Assembly (NCBI GenBank): GCA_008729055.1
Contig: SDUX01000006.1
Location: 2,530,842-2,594,841, forward strand
DNA length: 64,000 nucleotides
From: Pyropia haitanensis
Taxonomy: Eukaryota > Rhodophyta > Bangiophyceae > Bangiales > Bangiaceae
Reading direction: 5' to 3'
The notes under the pieces are model-generated. The model was not told the origin of the DNA. It worked only from the letters and a program-made list of their open reading frames with translations, and searched no databases. This document shows positions 42,687 to 53,500 of this stretch, in pieces. How positions within the stretch are numbered: the first letter of the stretch is position 1; the number at the start of each line of letters is the position of its first letter. A program made the position numbers and the translations under genes.

Positions 42687-44260
42687 GCGCAGTGCTACCA
42701 AACCCGTGGACCCCTGGAGAACAGAATTTGACCGGAATCGGGCGTGCGCGGGCGTGCAGCGGCGTGCAAACCCCCCTCTACGGTATCGCAGAGGCCGATT
42801 TTGCAAACACATGCCCTATAGCGCCGCTCAGTCGTCCGTGCACGGGCTCCAGTGCACTTTTTTTCCATCCATACATGGAGGGCGTACTAGTGCTCGTACT
42901 GGACCTCGACCATATCGCCGGAGGGCGTGCACGTCGTTCTCCGCCGTACGACAACATCGCAGTGCACGAGGACACCTGCAACTCGTGACGCCAATGCACA
43001 AGTTAGGTCTGGAGTCCTGCAGGCGATGCACGGGTTTCTCACTCGGCCCAGTCGAGGAACGTGCAACCCGTGCATAAGTCGGTCACAGTTAACCTGAAAT
43101 TGTTTACGGTTCCGCGACAGTGCGTCACAACGTGAGCAGGCCTTCCAGAAACTACTGGGTACACCCGACCAGAGAGCCCTTCATTCCGTGCTGTTTGTCC
43201 TACATGATGGACTGACTCGAACCTAAGCCCATCAGATGGCCCACACAGGAAGCCCGTTGCACGGCGGTTGCCCAATCAGCAAGGACGCCACGGACTCACG
43301 CAGCCATACCCTCCCACTTCCAAAGTCTGTTGTGACCTGATATCCACACGCAAGTCGACCCAAGGAGTGAAGGCAACCGACTGTCACAACGCACACTCCC
43401 CCTCACCCGCACCACACGCACACATTATGTAGCAAACAGACTGCGCGCGGAAGTCGCCGGCGCCTGCGTTGCCGTTGCAGACGACCCACCAATGATGACC
43501 CAAACCCCGCGACCTGTCTCTGTCGGAGTGCCCGGCCGAAACCGCCCGTTCTTTTTGCACGACCAACACCCTACCATGACAAGAAGGCACCGAGTCGCAA
43601 TCATCCCCCCCATGAAGACCCTCGCCTCAAGACAGCAGTGAGGCAGATGACCCAGACCCACCTCTTCCCCGCCTGTCCCCCGCCCCCGGCGGCTTCCCGC
43701 TTTCAGTGGCATTGTGACGGCCAGCGTTTTTTTCACGAGTATGTGCGACCTTCGACGACGATGCGGCAGCTGGTGGCGGCCGGTGCCGCCCCCTCCGGCG
43801 TCGCCCCCGATAAAGTGAGGTCGCCGCCCCCCCCCCCCCCCCTGACAGCGGAGCGGCAGCTACCAGCGGCTGGTGTGAGGCACCCATTCTTGACGAATGT
43901 GAGCGTACAACGAAGTGTATATCTCTGGCGAAGCTGGTGCTGTCGGAGACCTTGGCAATAAATGCAACTCAAGTGCAGCGGGGTCGCAGTATAGCTTCAG
44001 AAGACTTGGGCTGTGGCTGGCCCAAGTCGCAGTGTGCCTTTCGAGGGCTTGGCCCGCACTAGACCGAAAATGCTCAAGCAATACCGAGTTGAGGCACGCC
44101 GCTGCACGCGGAGGCACAGCCTCCTGCACGCCTGCTGCACGTCGACGGCACGCGGGGCTCACGAAGACGGGTGCCCCCCATGCACAACTTTGGGCCCGAG
44201 TCGTGCTCATTTCACGTCCCGCACGCTCGCCAGGGGTCCACGGGTTTGGTAGCACTGCGC
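42687..44260. mobile_element. Non-autonomous TIR element A2 (1,574 bp, GCGCAGTG terminus)
   Basis: A 31-bp perfect inverted repeat: left 42687-42717, right 44230-44260. The arm begins GCGCAGTGCTACCAAACCCG and ends TGGACCCCTGG. Alignment with A1 at 31454 shows the same layout over about 90 bp (CAAACCCG, then AATCGG, GTGCA and GGCGTG blocks). The interior has ordinary base composition and no long conserved frame. GTGCACG/CGTGCA motifs recur near both ends. GCAGCG occurs just outside the left CAGTG and again at 44259-44264, a possible but weak 6-bp duplication. No transposase seen. Confidence 0.88.
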
Positions 44261-46954
44261 AGCGGGCCGCCGCGCCGCCGTGCGGCCGCGCCGCGTCGAG
44301 CGGCCGCCCGCGACGGCGGCGGCGGCCACTCGCGCGGCGACGCGTCATCCGCGGTGGCGCCGGCCGCCCGCGCGGCCGCCGCCGCGGCGGCGGCGGCGCG
44401 GCGCACGCGGGACCGCCGCGTCGCGCCCGCGCCGCACGTGCGGGGGGCGCCGCGGCGGCGGCCGCGGCGCCCCCTTTTCTCTCCCCCCCCCGCTTTTCTC
44501 TGCCAGCGCCTCCCGCGCTTGGTGGCCACGCCAACGCCCACCCACGGCTACGGCCAGCGGGCGGGCGGGCGGGCGGGCGGGCGGGCGGGCGGGCGGGCGG
44601 GCGGACGGGCGGACGGGCGGCGGCTCCTCCCGCCGCGCCCACCGCCGTCGGCACCTGGCCCGCCGGCGACGGCGGCGGGGACTGCCACCACACGGGCGGC
44701 GGCGGCACCGCACGGGCACGGCGGCCACGGCGCGTGGGCGGGCAGACCTGCTGGCAACCCCGCGGGGGAGGCTCGTCGATCGCGCCCGGCGGGGAGCGGC
44801 TGGCCACCACGCCCGCCACACGCCAGCGTGCCGCCAGTGGTGCACCGACGAGCCGCCGCCGCCGTCTCCCCCCCCACCCCCCCCCCCGCCCCCTCCTGCA
44901 GCGTGTTTCTCCGCCCGTCCCGCCGACTCCATCCGAATTCCGTGCGCCTCGACGGGCCGCGGCGGCGCAGCCGCTCGTCCCCGTCTTCGTGCCGTCCGCC
45001 GCCCGCTGCGGCCCGCTGCCGCCGCCGCCCCCCGGCGTGCGGCCGTGCTGTTCCCGTCGAGGGCGTGGCGCCGACGGCGGAAATGCATCCGCCACCCCCA
45101 CACCTTGCACCCCCCCCCCCCCCCCCCCCCCCCCGCGCCTCCCCTGGCAACCGCGGCTGCCAGTGCGTCGGCGCGGGCAGGCGGGTGGGCAGCGGGTGAC
45201 GGCGCACCCGCCGCCCACCGACGCGTCGCGGTGGCGACGTGTCCCCCCGCCCCCACCCGTGGCCGTCGTGGAGCGGCCGCTGCGGCGGCACGGACCGCGC
45301 GCGTGAGGCCGTCCATACCCACCCACCCACCCCCCCCCCCCCCCCCAAGGGGCAGGCGTGGCGGCCGGCGGCGGCGGCGGCCGACGGGTGCGTGGTCCCC
45401 CCCCCCCCCACACCCCCGAACAGTTGCCGGTGATCACCGGCACTCGTCGGCGTGGCGCCGGTGCGGGCACGGGCGCGCCCTGCTGGCCGCCGGCTCTCTT
45501 GGCGACGACGCCGCGGCGGGGAGCGACGGCGGGGAGCCGCGGCGGGACGTACTGGGAAGATGGGGAAGAGGAAACGGATAGACTCCCGCGTGGGCGTATG
45601 CGGAGGGGGGAGGGGGAGGGGGGGAAAGCAAAGGCAGCTGCCAGGCACCCAAGGGGGTCCCCGACCCGGACTGCTTGGATCGACGCTGGCTCGACGCGGA
45701 TGCCACCGCGCACGCCGCTGCGCCCTCCACGGCCGCGCCCGCCCGGCGCGGCGCGGCCGCCGCGGCGGGGGCGTGGCCGCACCACCGTCGCCGCGGCTAG
45801 CCAGCCGGAACGTGGCCACCACGACCGCCCAACTTCCCACGGCCCACCATAGCCCGCCGCGAGGCCGCCGCCGCCGCCGTCCGTCCGACGGTGTCAGGCC
45901 GGAACGTGGCCGCCGGTCGCTGCGCTGCTGCCGCGGCCGTCGCCGCCCCTCGCCCCCCCCATCCATGCCCGCCGCGCACCGCCGCCCGAGACGCGAGCGA
46001 CGGCCGCGGCCACGGCGGCGGCAGCGGCACTGCTGGGGGTGTGGGCGCGACCGTCGCCGTCGGTGGGGAGGGGGCAGGGGAGGGGTTGTAGGGGGGGGGG
46101 GCGGCGACCGCCGCGAGCCCTCCACGCAGGCCCGGCTGCCCGACAGCGCCGCACCGCGGGCGCGGTCGTCCCCGCTGTCCCGCAGCCGCTGCGGCAGGGA
46201 GCTGCCCCACATTCCCGGTGACCGGAGATTCCCATCTGCGAGCGCATCCCCGCCGCTGCCTCCCCCACTCTCTCACTCCTCCGCGTGCGGCAGCGACGCC
46301 CGCGTTCCCCCTTTGGCCCTTGACTCCTCCCCTTCCACACCCCATCTTGCCACAGCACTCAAGGAGAGACTGCGGCGACAGTGTGCCTATGGGCACAGGT
46401 TCAGTCCTGTGCACCTGTGTGAGGGCATCAAGTCCAAAGGCGGGATCGTCGTTTCTTCTCGACGAACATAGCTATGGTCAAGGGTCAGGGCGCGAGTGTC
46501 TGCATCCACTGACACTGCATCACTGCATCCACTCTATCCTCATGCAGTAGTCCCTATCGCCTGTGGCAAAAAACCTACAGCAGCCCACCACGAAGAGGAC
46601 GGCCCCACTGCACGACCTCCCACTCTGTGTTCACCTGTCAATCACGTGCCCCTCCCCCCCCTCCACCGCCGCCCTCCCTCTCTCTGTTCAATCTTCAATC
46701 CTCTCCGCCTTCACTCCCGTCCACCCGTCTAAACCCTTTCCCCCACCCCTCCTACAATCCCTGTCGCCGCCTGCCCCGGTAATCTACGAAAGTCAACGCT
46801 GCAAATGGGAGAAACGGACACCACCCAGGCATGAGCGTCCAGCCACACGACCCCCAACACTCAGCAAGTCCACTCGGTGGCCGCCACGTCGACCGCCGAG
46901 GGACGGATCCAACAGCCATCGCCGCCGCTACGCCCTCGCCCGGCGTGGTCCAAC
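44261..46954. other. GC-rich region, no gene recognised
   Basis: Ala/Arg/Pro low-complexity frames on both strands; C25 at 45110-45134; C tracts near 45330-45347 and 45397-45409. From about 46370 the sequence becomes less GC-rich. A (CCGT)-rich pyrimidine stretch lies at 46640-46760. Confidence 0.4.
44557..44620 (+). repeat. (GCGG)n tetranucleotide tract
   Basis: About 12 perfect units followed by GGAC-interrupted units. Same motif as at 37585. Confidence 0.9.
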
Positions 46955-48038
46955 CAGCGCAGTGGTGGTTGATGCGGGATCCACTTCAAAGCCTCTTCAA
47001 GGCCTGATCCGGGCGGAAATCGGGCCCGGAGGCTTGAAGACCCCCTCCTGAAAGCACCGTAGGGCACGATTCCTTGAAGTGATCTTGATAAACCTTGATA
47101 TGAACGTCTTTGCGGACGTGAACAAGGACGTGCGAGGTACCACAAGGTGCGCCAGAGACAGAGCTATACAGAGACGTGAGAAAGAGCCTGCACCGAGAAG
47201 AGTTTGGCGTTTTATCAAGGAAATTCAAGCAAAATTCAACCGATCGATTAAGGGGGTCGCGTCCCGCTCTCCGCTTGAAGAGGTCGTGATCGCGCCTCTC
47301 TTAACCCAAGTACGTCACTCGGCACGGTTTTCGACCGCTCGTGTGCCGAAGCAGTCCGGGTTTATGCCCTTGATTCTGGGCACTTGCGAAGCTCAACGGA
47401 GTTGATCTCGAGTGATACACCCTGTATCTCGCTTGCTTGATGAGTCTCTGTGGACTGCTTCCATCAAATGGACAGCGAAGTACGCGACCGTGCAGTCTCT
47501 GATGCTCCTTCCCCGACGCTGGATGGGTTCATTGATGCCGCAGCAGTCTGGCTACGGCATGCACTGCTGGCAAGAAGTGCGGGGGGGGCATACAGGACAC
47601 TGGTGAATAGGCCGTGCGCGTGTGACGGACATCGTGTCGCTCGCTCTCTTGGCGATAACCGAAGCACGTGGGACAGGCCAGGGTTGTGGCCGGGGCCGTG
47701 TCGCCTTGCGCGGTTCCGTCAGACGCCTCCAACCCGGAGGTTGGGACCTCTTGTCGGCCGCAATCGGGCAGAGTTTCTCGCGCCGATGAGGACTGACATG
47801 GAGATTTAAGAAGAGTTGGAATGTACTGGGGCCCTCCTTAACGCACGCCTAGCTCGACCTTAGTGGCGTAGCCAATACGAAGAAGTACGATACTAAGTGT
47901 GAAGATCGGACCTTAACTTGGCCGTGTCGCGGTGCGCGCTGCGGCTTGAAGAGGTACCACTTCAAGAAAATTCAAGGCTGCAACGCCTTCTGGCCTGAAG
48001 AGGCTCTGAAGCGGATCCCGGTTCAACGCCCACTGCGC
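46955..48038. mobile_element. TIR element B1 (1,084 bp, GCGCAGTG terminus)
   Basis: Imperfect inverted repeats of about 47 bp. The left arm from 46955 begins GCGCAGTGGTGGTTGATGCG; the right arm, read inward from 48038, begins GCGCAGTGGGCGTTGAACCG. Both continue GGATCC, CTTCA, GCCTCTTCA. TTCAAG/CTTGAA motifs recur inside both ends. The interior is moderate in GC, with no recognisable coding sequence. Its right end lies only 14 bp from element B2. No clear target duplication. Confidence 0.8.
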
Positions 48039-48052
48039 AGGTGGCCGCCGCA

Positions 48053-49502
48053 GCGCAGAGCTCCTTGTTGCGGGATCCACGTCAAGCGCTCTTCAAGCCG
48101 GATGGGCTTCAAGGAAAATCAAGGTTTCTTCAAGTGGTCGCACGCGCGGCGGCGGCCGGGGCCACAACCGAGTGGATTAGATGCTGACCCTCACACTTAA
48201 GAAAGTCAACAAGTACGGTAAGGTATATTGAAGGGAGGTAATGGGTTCCCTGTTGAGGAGCATCCAACTGGCTGTTAATTTTATTTAAGTTTCCATCACA
48301 GTCCTCGCGGGGAGCTCGAAGGCCGTCCCGGAGCGGCCGACAATCCCTCTCCATGCCCCGGCTGATGACGCCTGACGGAGCGCATCGGAAGACACAACCA
48401 GGCCCGTCTGCAATCCTCACCCGCATGTTGCGGCCATTCGCGAGGCGGCGCAGAGCGTACGTGCCAAACTCGTGGCGCTGCTCGCCCGGTGCACCTGACT
48501 CCCCGTGAACACCATCTAGCATCATGCTTGCCTGCTATTGTTCCTATCTCCATGCGCTCTATCGCACAGCGGAAGGGACCCCTCAACTGTTCCCGCGGTC
48601 ACCGCCGCGTTGGCTCATCCCGGGTGCGGACTCAGCCCTGAAAAGAACAGCCCGTCCACAACCGTACACGCTGCCGTAGTGCCCTGCGAGTGAAAAAATG
48701 CACTTAAGTGTGAGAGACACACGAAGCTGCATGGTAATACTAGCATATTGCCACCGCGTTGCGGGCTTGTGGCATCCGTGGCCACAGAGGCTGCGGCGGC
48801 GACTGCGGCGGCAGCGGCTGCAGTTGCGACGGTCGCCGCGCTGGCGGCGCCAGCTACCACTGCCACCGACGTCCACGTGCCCGCCGTCCCGTCCCCCCGC
48901 CGCCCGCGAGCTCTAGTCCGCATCGGGCGGCGACGGCGGCGGCGGCGGCGGCCGTGGCCGCGGCAGCGACCGGTCGGCAACGGCGCCCACGGTGGGTTTG
49001 GGCCTCTATGGTCTGGTACAGCCGCGAGTGTCAGCGCAAGTGCTTCGGATGCCTGTCAGTGTCGTCGGAGAGGAGCAAGCCGACGGTTGGTTGTATACTG
49101 TACCGCGTAATTGATTAGTAAGCCCTCAGGAAGATCTGCAGGCCGCCGAGACACGGTGTGCGCCTCACGTGATCAACTCCGGCGAGCTCCATAAGTGCCG
49201 GGCTACAATCCAAGAGATCTGGGACTTTTCAGGTGAAACGGGGGCTACAAGCGCCAGTCGATGCTGTACTTCAATTAGGACAGCGTGATCACGCATAATG
49301 CGGCGCGAGGACTTTGTGGATTAGCACTTGAAGAAAACTTGATCAACCTTGAACAATGGGTCAAGATGAACGTCGTTCACATTGTTCAGAACTTCACTAC
49401 GGGGTCTCTAGGCCACTTCATGATCGCCCTGGATCGTGAATTCTGCAAGGTTCTTCGCTTGAAAAGCGTTTGACGTGGATCCCGCAACAAGGAGCACTGC
49501 GC
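48053..49502. mobile_element. TIR element B2 (1,450 bp, GCGCAGWG terminus)
   Basis: Inverted repeats of about 46 bp with few mismatches. Left from 48053: GCGCAGAGCTCCTTGTTGCG. Right, read inward from 49502: GCGCAGTGCTCCTTGTTGCG. Both continue GGATCCACGTCAA, CGCT, TTCAAGC. The core TTGNTGCGGGATCCAC is shared with B1. Subterminal CTTGAAG/CTTCAAG motifs are dense. No transposase. CGCAGCG on the left and CGCAGTG on the right flank the CAG-type ends, possibly part of the termini rather than a duplication. Confidence 0.85.
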
Positions 49503-50869
49503 AGTGGGATTGTCCGAGACGCGCGCGGTCCCATCCGCCTGGAGCCACGAAAGCCAACCACATGGTGCCGCACCAGCCAACCGCACGGTGCCGAATGCAC
49601 GGTACAGTAGCCCGCTCGACAACAAGGAGGCGTGGTTGTCAGGGGTGATAGAGAGACCGTGGGAAACGAGAGGCGTGAAAGACTGCAACGGCAATGGCCG
49701 ACGGGGCGATCGCTGTGGGAGAGGAGTTGGAAGAAGAGCATGCTGAGGCAGTCGACTGAGGCAAGCGCTGATGGTTCTGCGGCTGATAAGTATGTGTACT
49801 GCATGGAACGTCACCACCCGTACGCCTGACGTCACGTAGTGACTCTGCCACAAGAGCAGCCTGCTTGCGGTACGGACCGCTGTAGGTGGGATGCAAAGGG
49901 GAGCTCCCGGGAGATCTGTGACACGGCGTGACGGGAGCCAGGAGCTCGGCCGCCGCCGGCCATGCACAGACCCGCCCCCGCCGCGCGACGCAGCGCGCCA
50001 CACGACGAGAAGCCCCTCCCCACGTCGGCCGTTTTGCGCCCGCCCCTTTGGTGCTTGCGCGTAGACACGTTTTCCTCTGTGATTCTTCCACCACTCTCCC
50101 TGCATTCCCTCATCTGTTTCTTCAGGCACAACTTGCCTGTTCACGTTGGCCTTTGAGACTACGCTCTTTCTCTTTTCTCTATTTTGTCTTGTGTATGCTC
50201 GTTTGTTTTTGTGCGAAGCGCAAACAAGTAAACGTCCGTCTCATGGCACCCGTGGCGCTTTCCTGGTGATGGACAGACAACCTCTTGTGCCAGGTCTGCT
50301 ATCCCACCGAGATGGACATAACACTGTCGGAGAGGTGACCAAAACGTGCCTCAAGGAGATGGGCACCGCGGCAACGTGTGCGGCGCTGAACCGGCGGCGC
50401 ACTCACTTTGGCCGCGGCGCCGCCTGTGTCGGCTGGCGACCGCGGCAATGACGACAACAGCGGTGCCGAGCGCGGGGGCGGTAATTGTGGTGCTGCGGGC
50501 GTCGGCGGGGACGCGACAGGACACGCATCACCGTCTGCCTTTGCGGCTCGTGCAAGTCGTGTCTCTGATTGACGTGGGTGTACAATAAACGCAATACGTG
50601 CATGTCTATACTACATCTACATGGGATGCCCTTGGCGGTGACCCAAGGCCAACCCGGAAGCGGAGCGCTGCCACTACGTCCTTGCGGCCCACGGCCGCCA
50701 CCCTAGCCCAGCCACCCGCAGACAGCGCTTTGCAGCGGCCATGGGCGCCGGTCGCCCCACGTCCGCCGGTCAAGGCCTCCTTGCCATGGGAGCCAACGCC
50801 CACCCGGGACGAGAAAAAATTCGCCACCGCGGCGAGCGCCTCCCCTTGGTACAATGTTCATTGCGCGCG
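49503..50869. other. Intergenic, 3' of the ankyrin gene
   Basis: Moderate GC. A 250-codon minus frame (49386-50144) overlaps the end of element B2 and has no recognisable features. A T-rich pyrimidine tract lies at 50165-50215. No gene supported. Confidence 0.4.
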
Positions 50870-52663
50870 CTACGCCCCCCCCGGGGCGGCCGCCGCTTGC
50901 GCGCCCGCACCCTCCGCCGTCTCGGCCACAGCCTCGGTAGGGTCGCCGCCTGTGATGGCCACCGGGTGTGTGCCCGCCGGGCTCGAGGTGTCCCCTTCGC
51001 CCGTCAAGGCGCCCGCCGCGATCAGCGCTGCGGCCATTTCAAAGTTGCCCGAAAGCATGGCAAACAGCACCGGCGTCTGGCCATCCTTGCCCACCGCGTT
51101 GATGTCGGCGCCCGCCTCTAAGAGCACCGCCAAGACGTTCACGCGGCCGCCGCGCGCCGCCTCGTGGAGTGGTGTCTCCCCCTTTTCGTCTTCCGTCATC
51201 ACCGAGGCACCCGCCGACAGCAGCAGCCGCACCATCGCGGCATGGCCGTGGAAGGCGGCAGCGTGCAGCGCCGTGTAGCCTGAGGAGCTGGCCCGGTTCG
51301 CCACGGCGCCCGCCGCAAGCAGCATGCCTGCAATGACCATGTGGCCCCGCTGCGCCGCACAGTCGAGGGCCGTCATACCATATATGTCGGTCGCGGTCGC
51401 GGAGGCGCCCGCGCGGAGCAGCGTTATCACCACGCCCACGTCGCTCAGGTTGACAGCCAGGTGCAGCGGCGAAAACTCCCAACCGGTGGTCTGGTTCGTC
51501 GACGCGCCCGCCGCCAGCAGCGTCTCAACCATGTTCCCCTTGTTCTCCCGCACCGCCAGGTGCAGAGGCGAAAGGTGCATATTGTCGACCGCGTCGACGG
51601 GCGCGCCCGCCGCGAGCAGCACGGTCACCACGGACGTGTGACCGCACATCACAGCACTGTGCAGGGCGGTCCAATTGCTCGCGTCGAGCGTGTCGACCGC
51701 GGCACCCGCCGCCAGCAGCACCTGAACGACCTCGGTGTGGCCCGACATCGCGGCACAGAAACAGGGGGTGATCCCGTCCGTCGCCACAGCGTCGACCGGC
51801 GCGCCCGCAGCCACCAGCGAGGCCACTACGTCCATCAGGCCCTTGAAGGCACCCATGTGCAGGGGCGTCCAGCCGCTATCGTTGCCACTTGAGGTCGAAG
51901 CACCCGCCGCCAGCAGCGCGTCCACCACCGCCCCATGCCCGCTGCTCACGGCACAGTGCAGAGGCGTCATGTTCATTTCCGCGGTTGCATCCACCGACGC
52001 ACCCGCTGCCAACAAGATCGCTACCACGGGCGCGTGCCCGTAATTGGACGCCATGTGCAGGGGCATCCGCCCTTTGCTGTCGACCGCGTCGACCACGGCG
52101 CCCGCCGCCAGCAATAACTCCGCCACCTCCGCGTGGCCGTTGGTCGCGACCGTGTGCAGGGGTGTCAACCCATTCTCGTCGCTCTTGGTAGCAGACGCGC
52201 CCGCCTCGAGCAGCGTCGCCACTACTGCCACCGCACCGGAATGCGCGCCAGTGTACAGTGGCGTGGATCCCGCTGAATCGCCCAAGTCAATGGTGGCACC
52301 CGCGGCCAGCAGCGCCGCGACCACAGGCACGTGCCCCCGGAACGCGCCAATGTGCAGGGCCGCTTGACCGGCCTGGCTGCGCGCGTCGACGTGCGCGCCG
52401 GTCGCCAGAGCCGCCTTCAGCCGCCGCACGTCGCCCCCGGCGGCGGCGTCGAGGAGGTGCCACACGCTCTCTTCCGAGCCGAAGAAACGGGCGACCGCCG
52501 CGGAGCCCCCCACAGCGTCCGCATCAGAGTCTGCGGCGGAGCGGCGTGACGCGCCCGGCCACGTGTGCCGCCGCAGCTGACGCCGCCCGCGCGCCGCCGC
52601 CGCGCGGCGGCCGGCGCGGGTGATCCGCCAGCGCTGCACCCAGCCCGCAGGGAAGAAGTTCAT
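50870..52663 (-). CDS. Ankyrin-repeat protein, about 15 repeats
   Basis: A 597-residue solenoid, probably a protein-interaction scaffold; partners unknown. A basic N-terminus (MNFFPAGWVQRWRITRAGRR) leads to a spacer with SADSDADAVGG. Then from about residue 67 come roughly 15 consecutive 33-residue repeats, most with the consensus G-TPLH-A---GH--VV--LLAAGA-VDA. Repeats 10 and 11 (NMHLSPLHLAVRENKGNMV; GWEFSPLHLAVNLSDVGVV) deviate most, the latter losing the GH. The last repeat ends about residue 555, and a Gly/Ala/Thr-rich tail follows. No transmembrane segment and no other domain are seen, which separates it from ankyrin-TM or ankyrin-kinase proteins. Intronless. Confidence 0.93.
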   Translation of the reverse strand: MNFFPAGWVQRWRITRAGRRAAAARGRRQLRRHTWPGASRRSAADSDADAVGGSAAVARFFGSEESVWHLLDAAAGGDVRRLKAALATGAHVDARSQAGQAALHIGAFRGHVPVVAALLAAGATIDLGDSAGSTPLYTGAHSGAVAVVATLLEAGASATKSDENGLTPLHTVATNGHAEVAELLLAAGAVVDAVDSKGRMPLHMASNYGHAPVVAILLAAGASVDATAEMNMTPLHCAVSSGHGAVVDALLAAGASTSSGNDSGWTPLHMGAFKGLMDVVASLVAAGAPVDAVATDGITPCFCAAMSGHTEVVQVLLAAGAAVDTLDASNWTALHSAVMCGHTSVVTVLLAAGAPVDAVDNMHLSPLHLAVRENKGNMVETLLAAGASTNQTTGWEFSPLHLAVNLSDVGVVITLLRAGASATATDIYGMTALDCAAQRGHMVIAGMLLAAGAVANRASSSGYTALHAAAFHGHAAMVRLLLSAGASVMTEDEKGETPLHEAARGGRVNVLAVLLEAGADINAVGKDGQTPVLFAMLSGNFEMAAALIAAGALTGEGDTSSPAGTHPVAITGGDPTEAVAETAEGAGAQAAAAPGGA

Positions 52664-53059
52664 GGTAACGGAGTGGAGAACAGACTAGAGGGTGACGCCA
52701 CGGGGACAGAAATCGCGAATCGACGACTAACGTTGAAGTTGCGCCGGGAGATGAGCGTGGTGTCGAGAGGGGGTGCTCGGCCTGAGGGTGATCTGTCAAG
52801 GGGACCGTTGGAAGGTTGGGCGTAAGGGTGTTCAAAGTGGGCGCACACCCGCGGGGGTGTGACCGTGGGGGTGCGTGCGTCGAGGCGCTCGAGTCGACGC
52901 AGGGGTGGGGCGACGCGCTGAAGATTATGTAGCCCCGCGCTGCTTGCAGACCCCGGCTGGCTGGAGTTGCGTGGGTGCCCGGCGCGCGCGCGTAGGCGCA
53001 GGCCGCAGAGCACGCCTCCCAGTGACCTGGCCGCCGCGGAGGCCCCCGAGCTCCCGGCG
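52664..53059. other. 5' flank of the ankyrin gene
   Basis: Contains GCACACCCGCGGGGGTGT and similar short symmetrical motifs near 52840-52865. No separate gene. Confidence 0.45.
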
Positions 53060-53500
53060 CGCGCCTCGCTCGCACCCCTCCGAGCCGTCTGCTGCTCCAG
53101 CGGGTGGCCAGCAACAGCGCACGTCTGCACCCGTGTGGCGCGGCGGCCGGGGTGCGAGTGTCTCTCTGCCCAACGAGCTCGTTCGTCAACCGCTGAGACC
53201 ATCCTCCCACACCCGCACCCCTCCCAGTCGTCTGCTGCTCCAGCGGGTGGCCAGCAACAGCGCACGTCTGCACCCTTGTGGGGCGGCGGCCGGGGTGCGA
53301 GTGTCTCTCTGCCCAACGAGCTCGCTCGTCAACCGCTGGGACCGCGCTCCCACACCCACACCCCTTCTCGACGGCCGCCGCGCCGGGGAGCGGCCAGCAA
53401 CAGCGCACGTCTGCACCCTTGTGGGGCCGCGGCCGGGGTGCGAGTGTCTCTCTGCGCAACGAGCTCGCTCGTCAACGGCTGGGACCGCGCTCGCTGGACA
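53060..53500 (+). repeat. 143-bp tandem repeat, three units
   Basis: CCAGCAACAGCGCACGTCTG occurs at 53108, 53251 and 53394, an exact 143-bp spacing. The following GGGGTGCGAGTGTCTCTCTG and AACGAGCTCG blocks repeat in step. Because 143 is not a multiple of three, each copy falls in a different frame, so the array is not a conserved coding repeat. Confidence 0.95.

Noticed and set aside
43195..43235. tRNA-like T-arm (GGTTCGAGT on the minus strand)
   Set aside because: The flanking bases do not form a T-stem, and no acceptor or D-arm could be drawn.
46955..49502. B1 and B2 as one autonomous transposon
   Set aside because: Each has its own matching pair of ends, and no frame inside resembles a transposase.
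49386..50144. A 252-codon minus-strand frame
   Set aside because: It reads through the right end of element B2 into flanking DNA and shows no domain, so it is probably chance.
53060..53500. CRISPR-like array
   Set aside because: Units are 143 bp, contiguous and diverging, with no short repeats separated by unique spacers; the context is eukaryotic.
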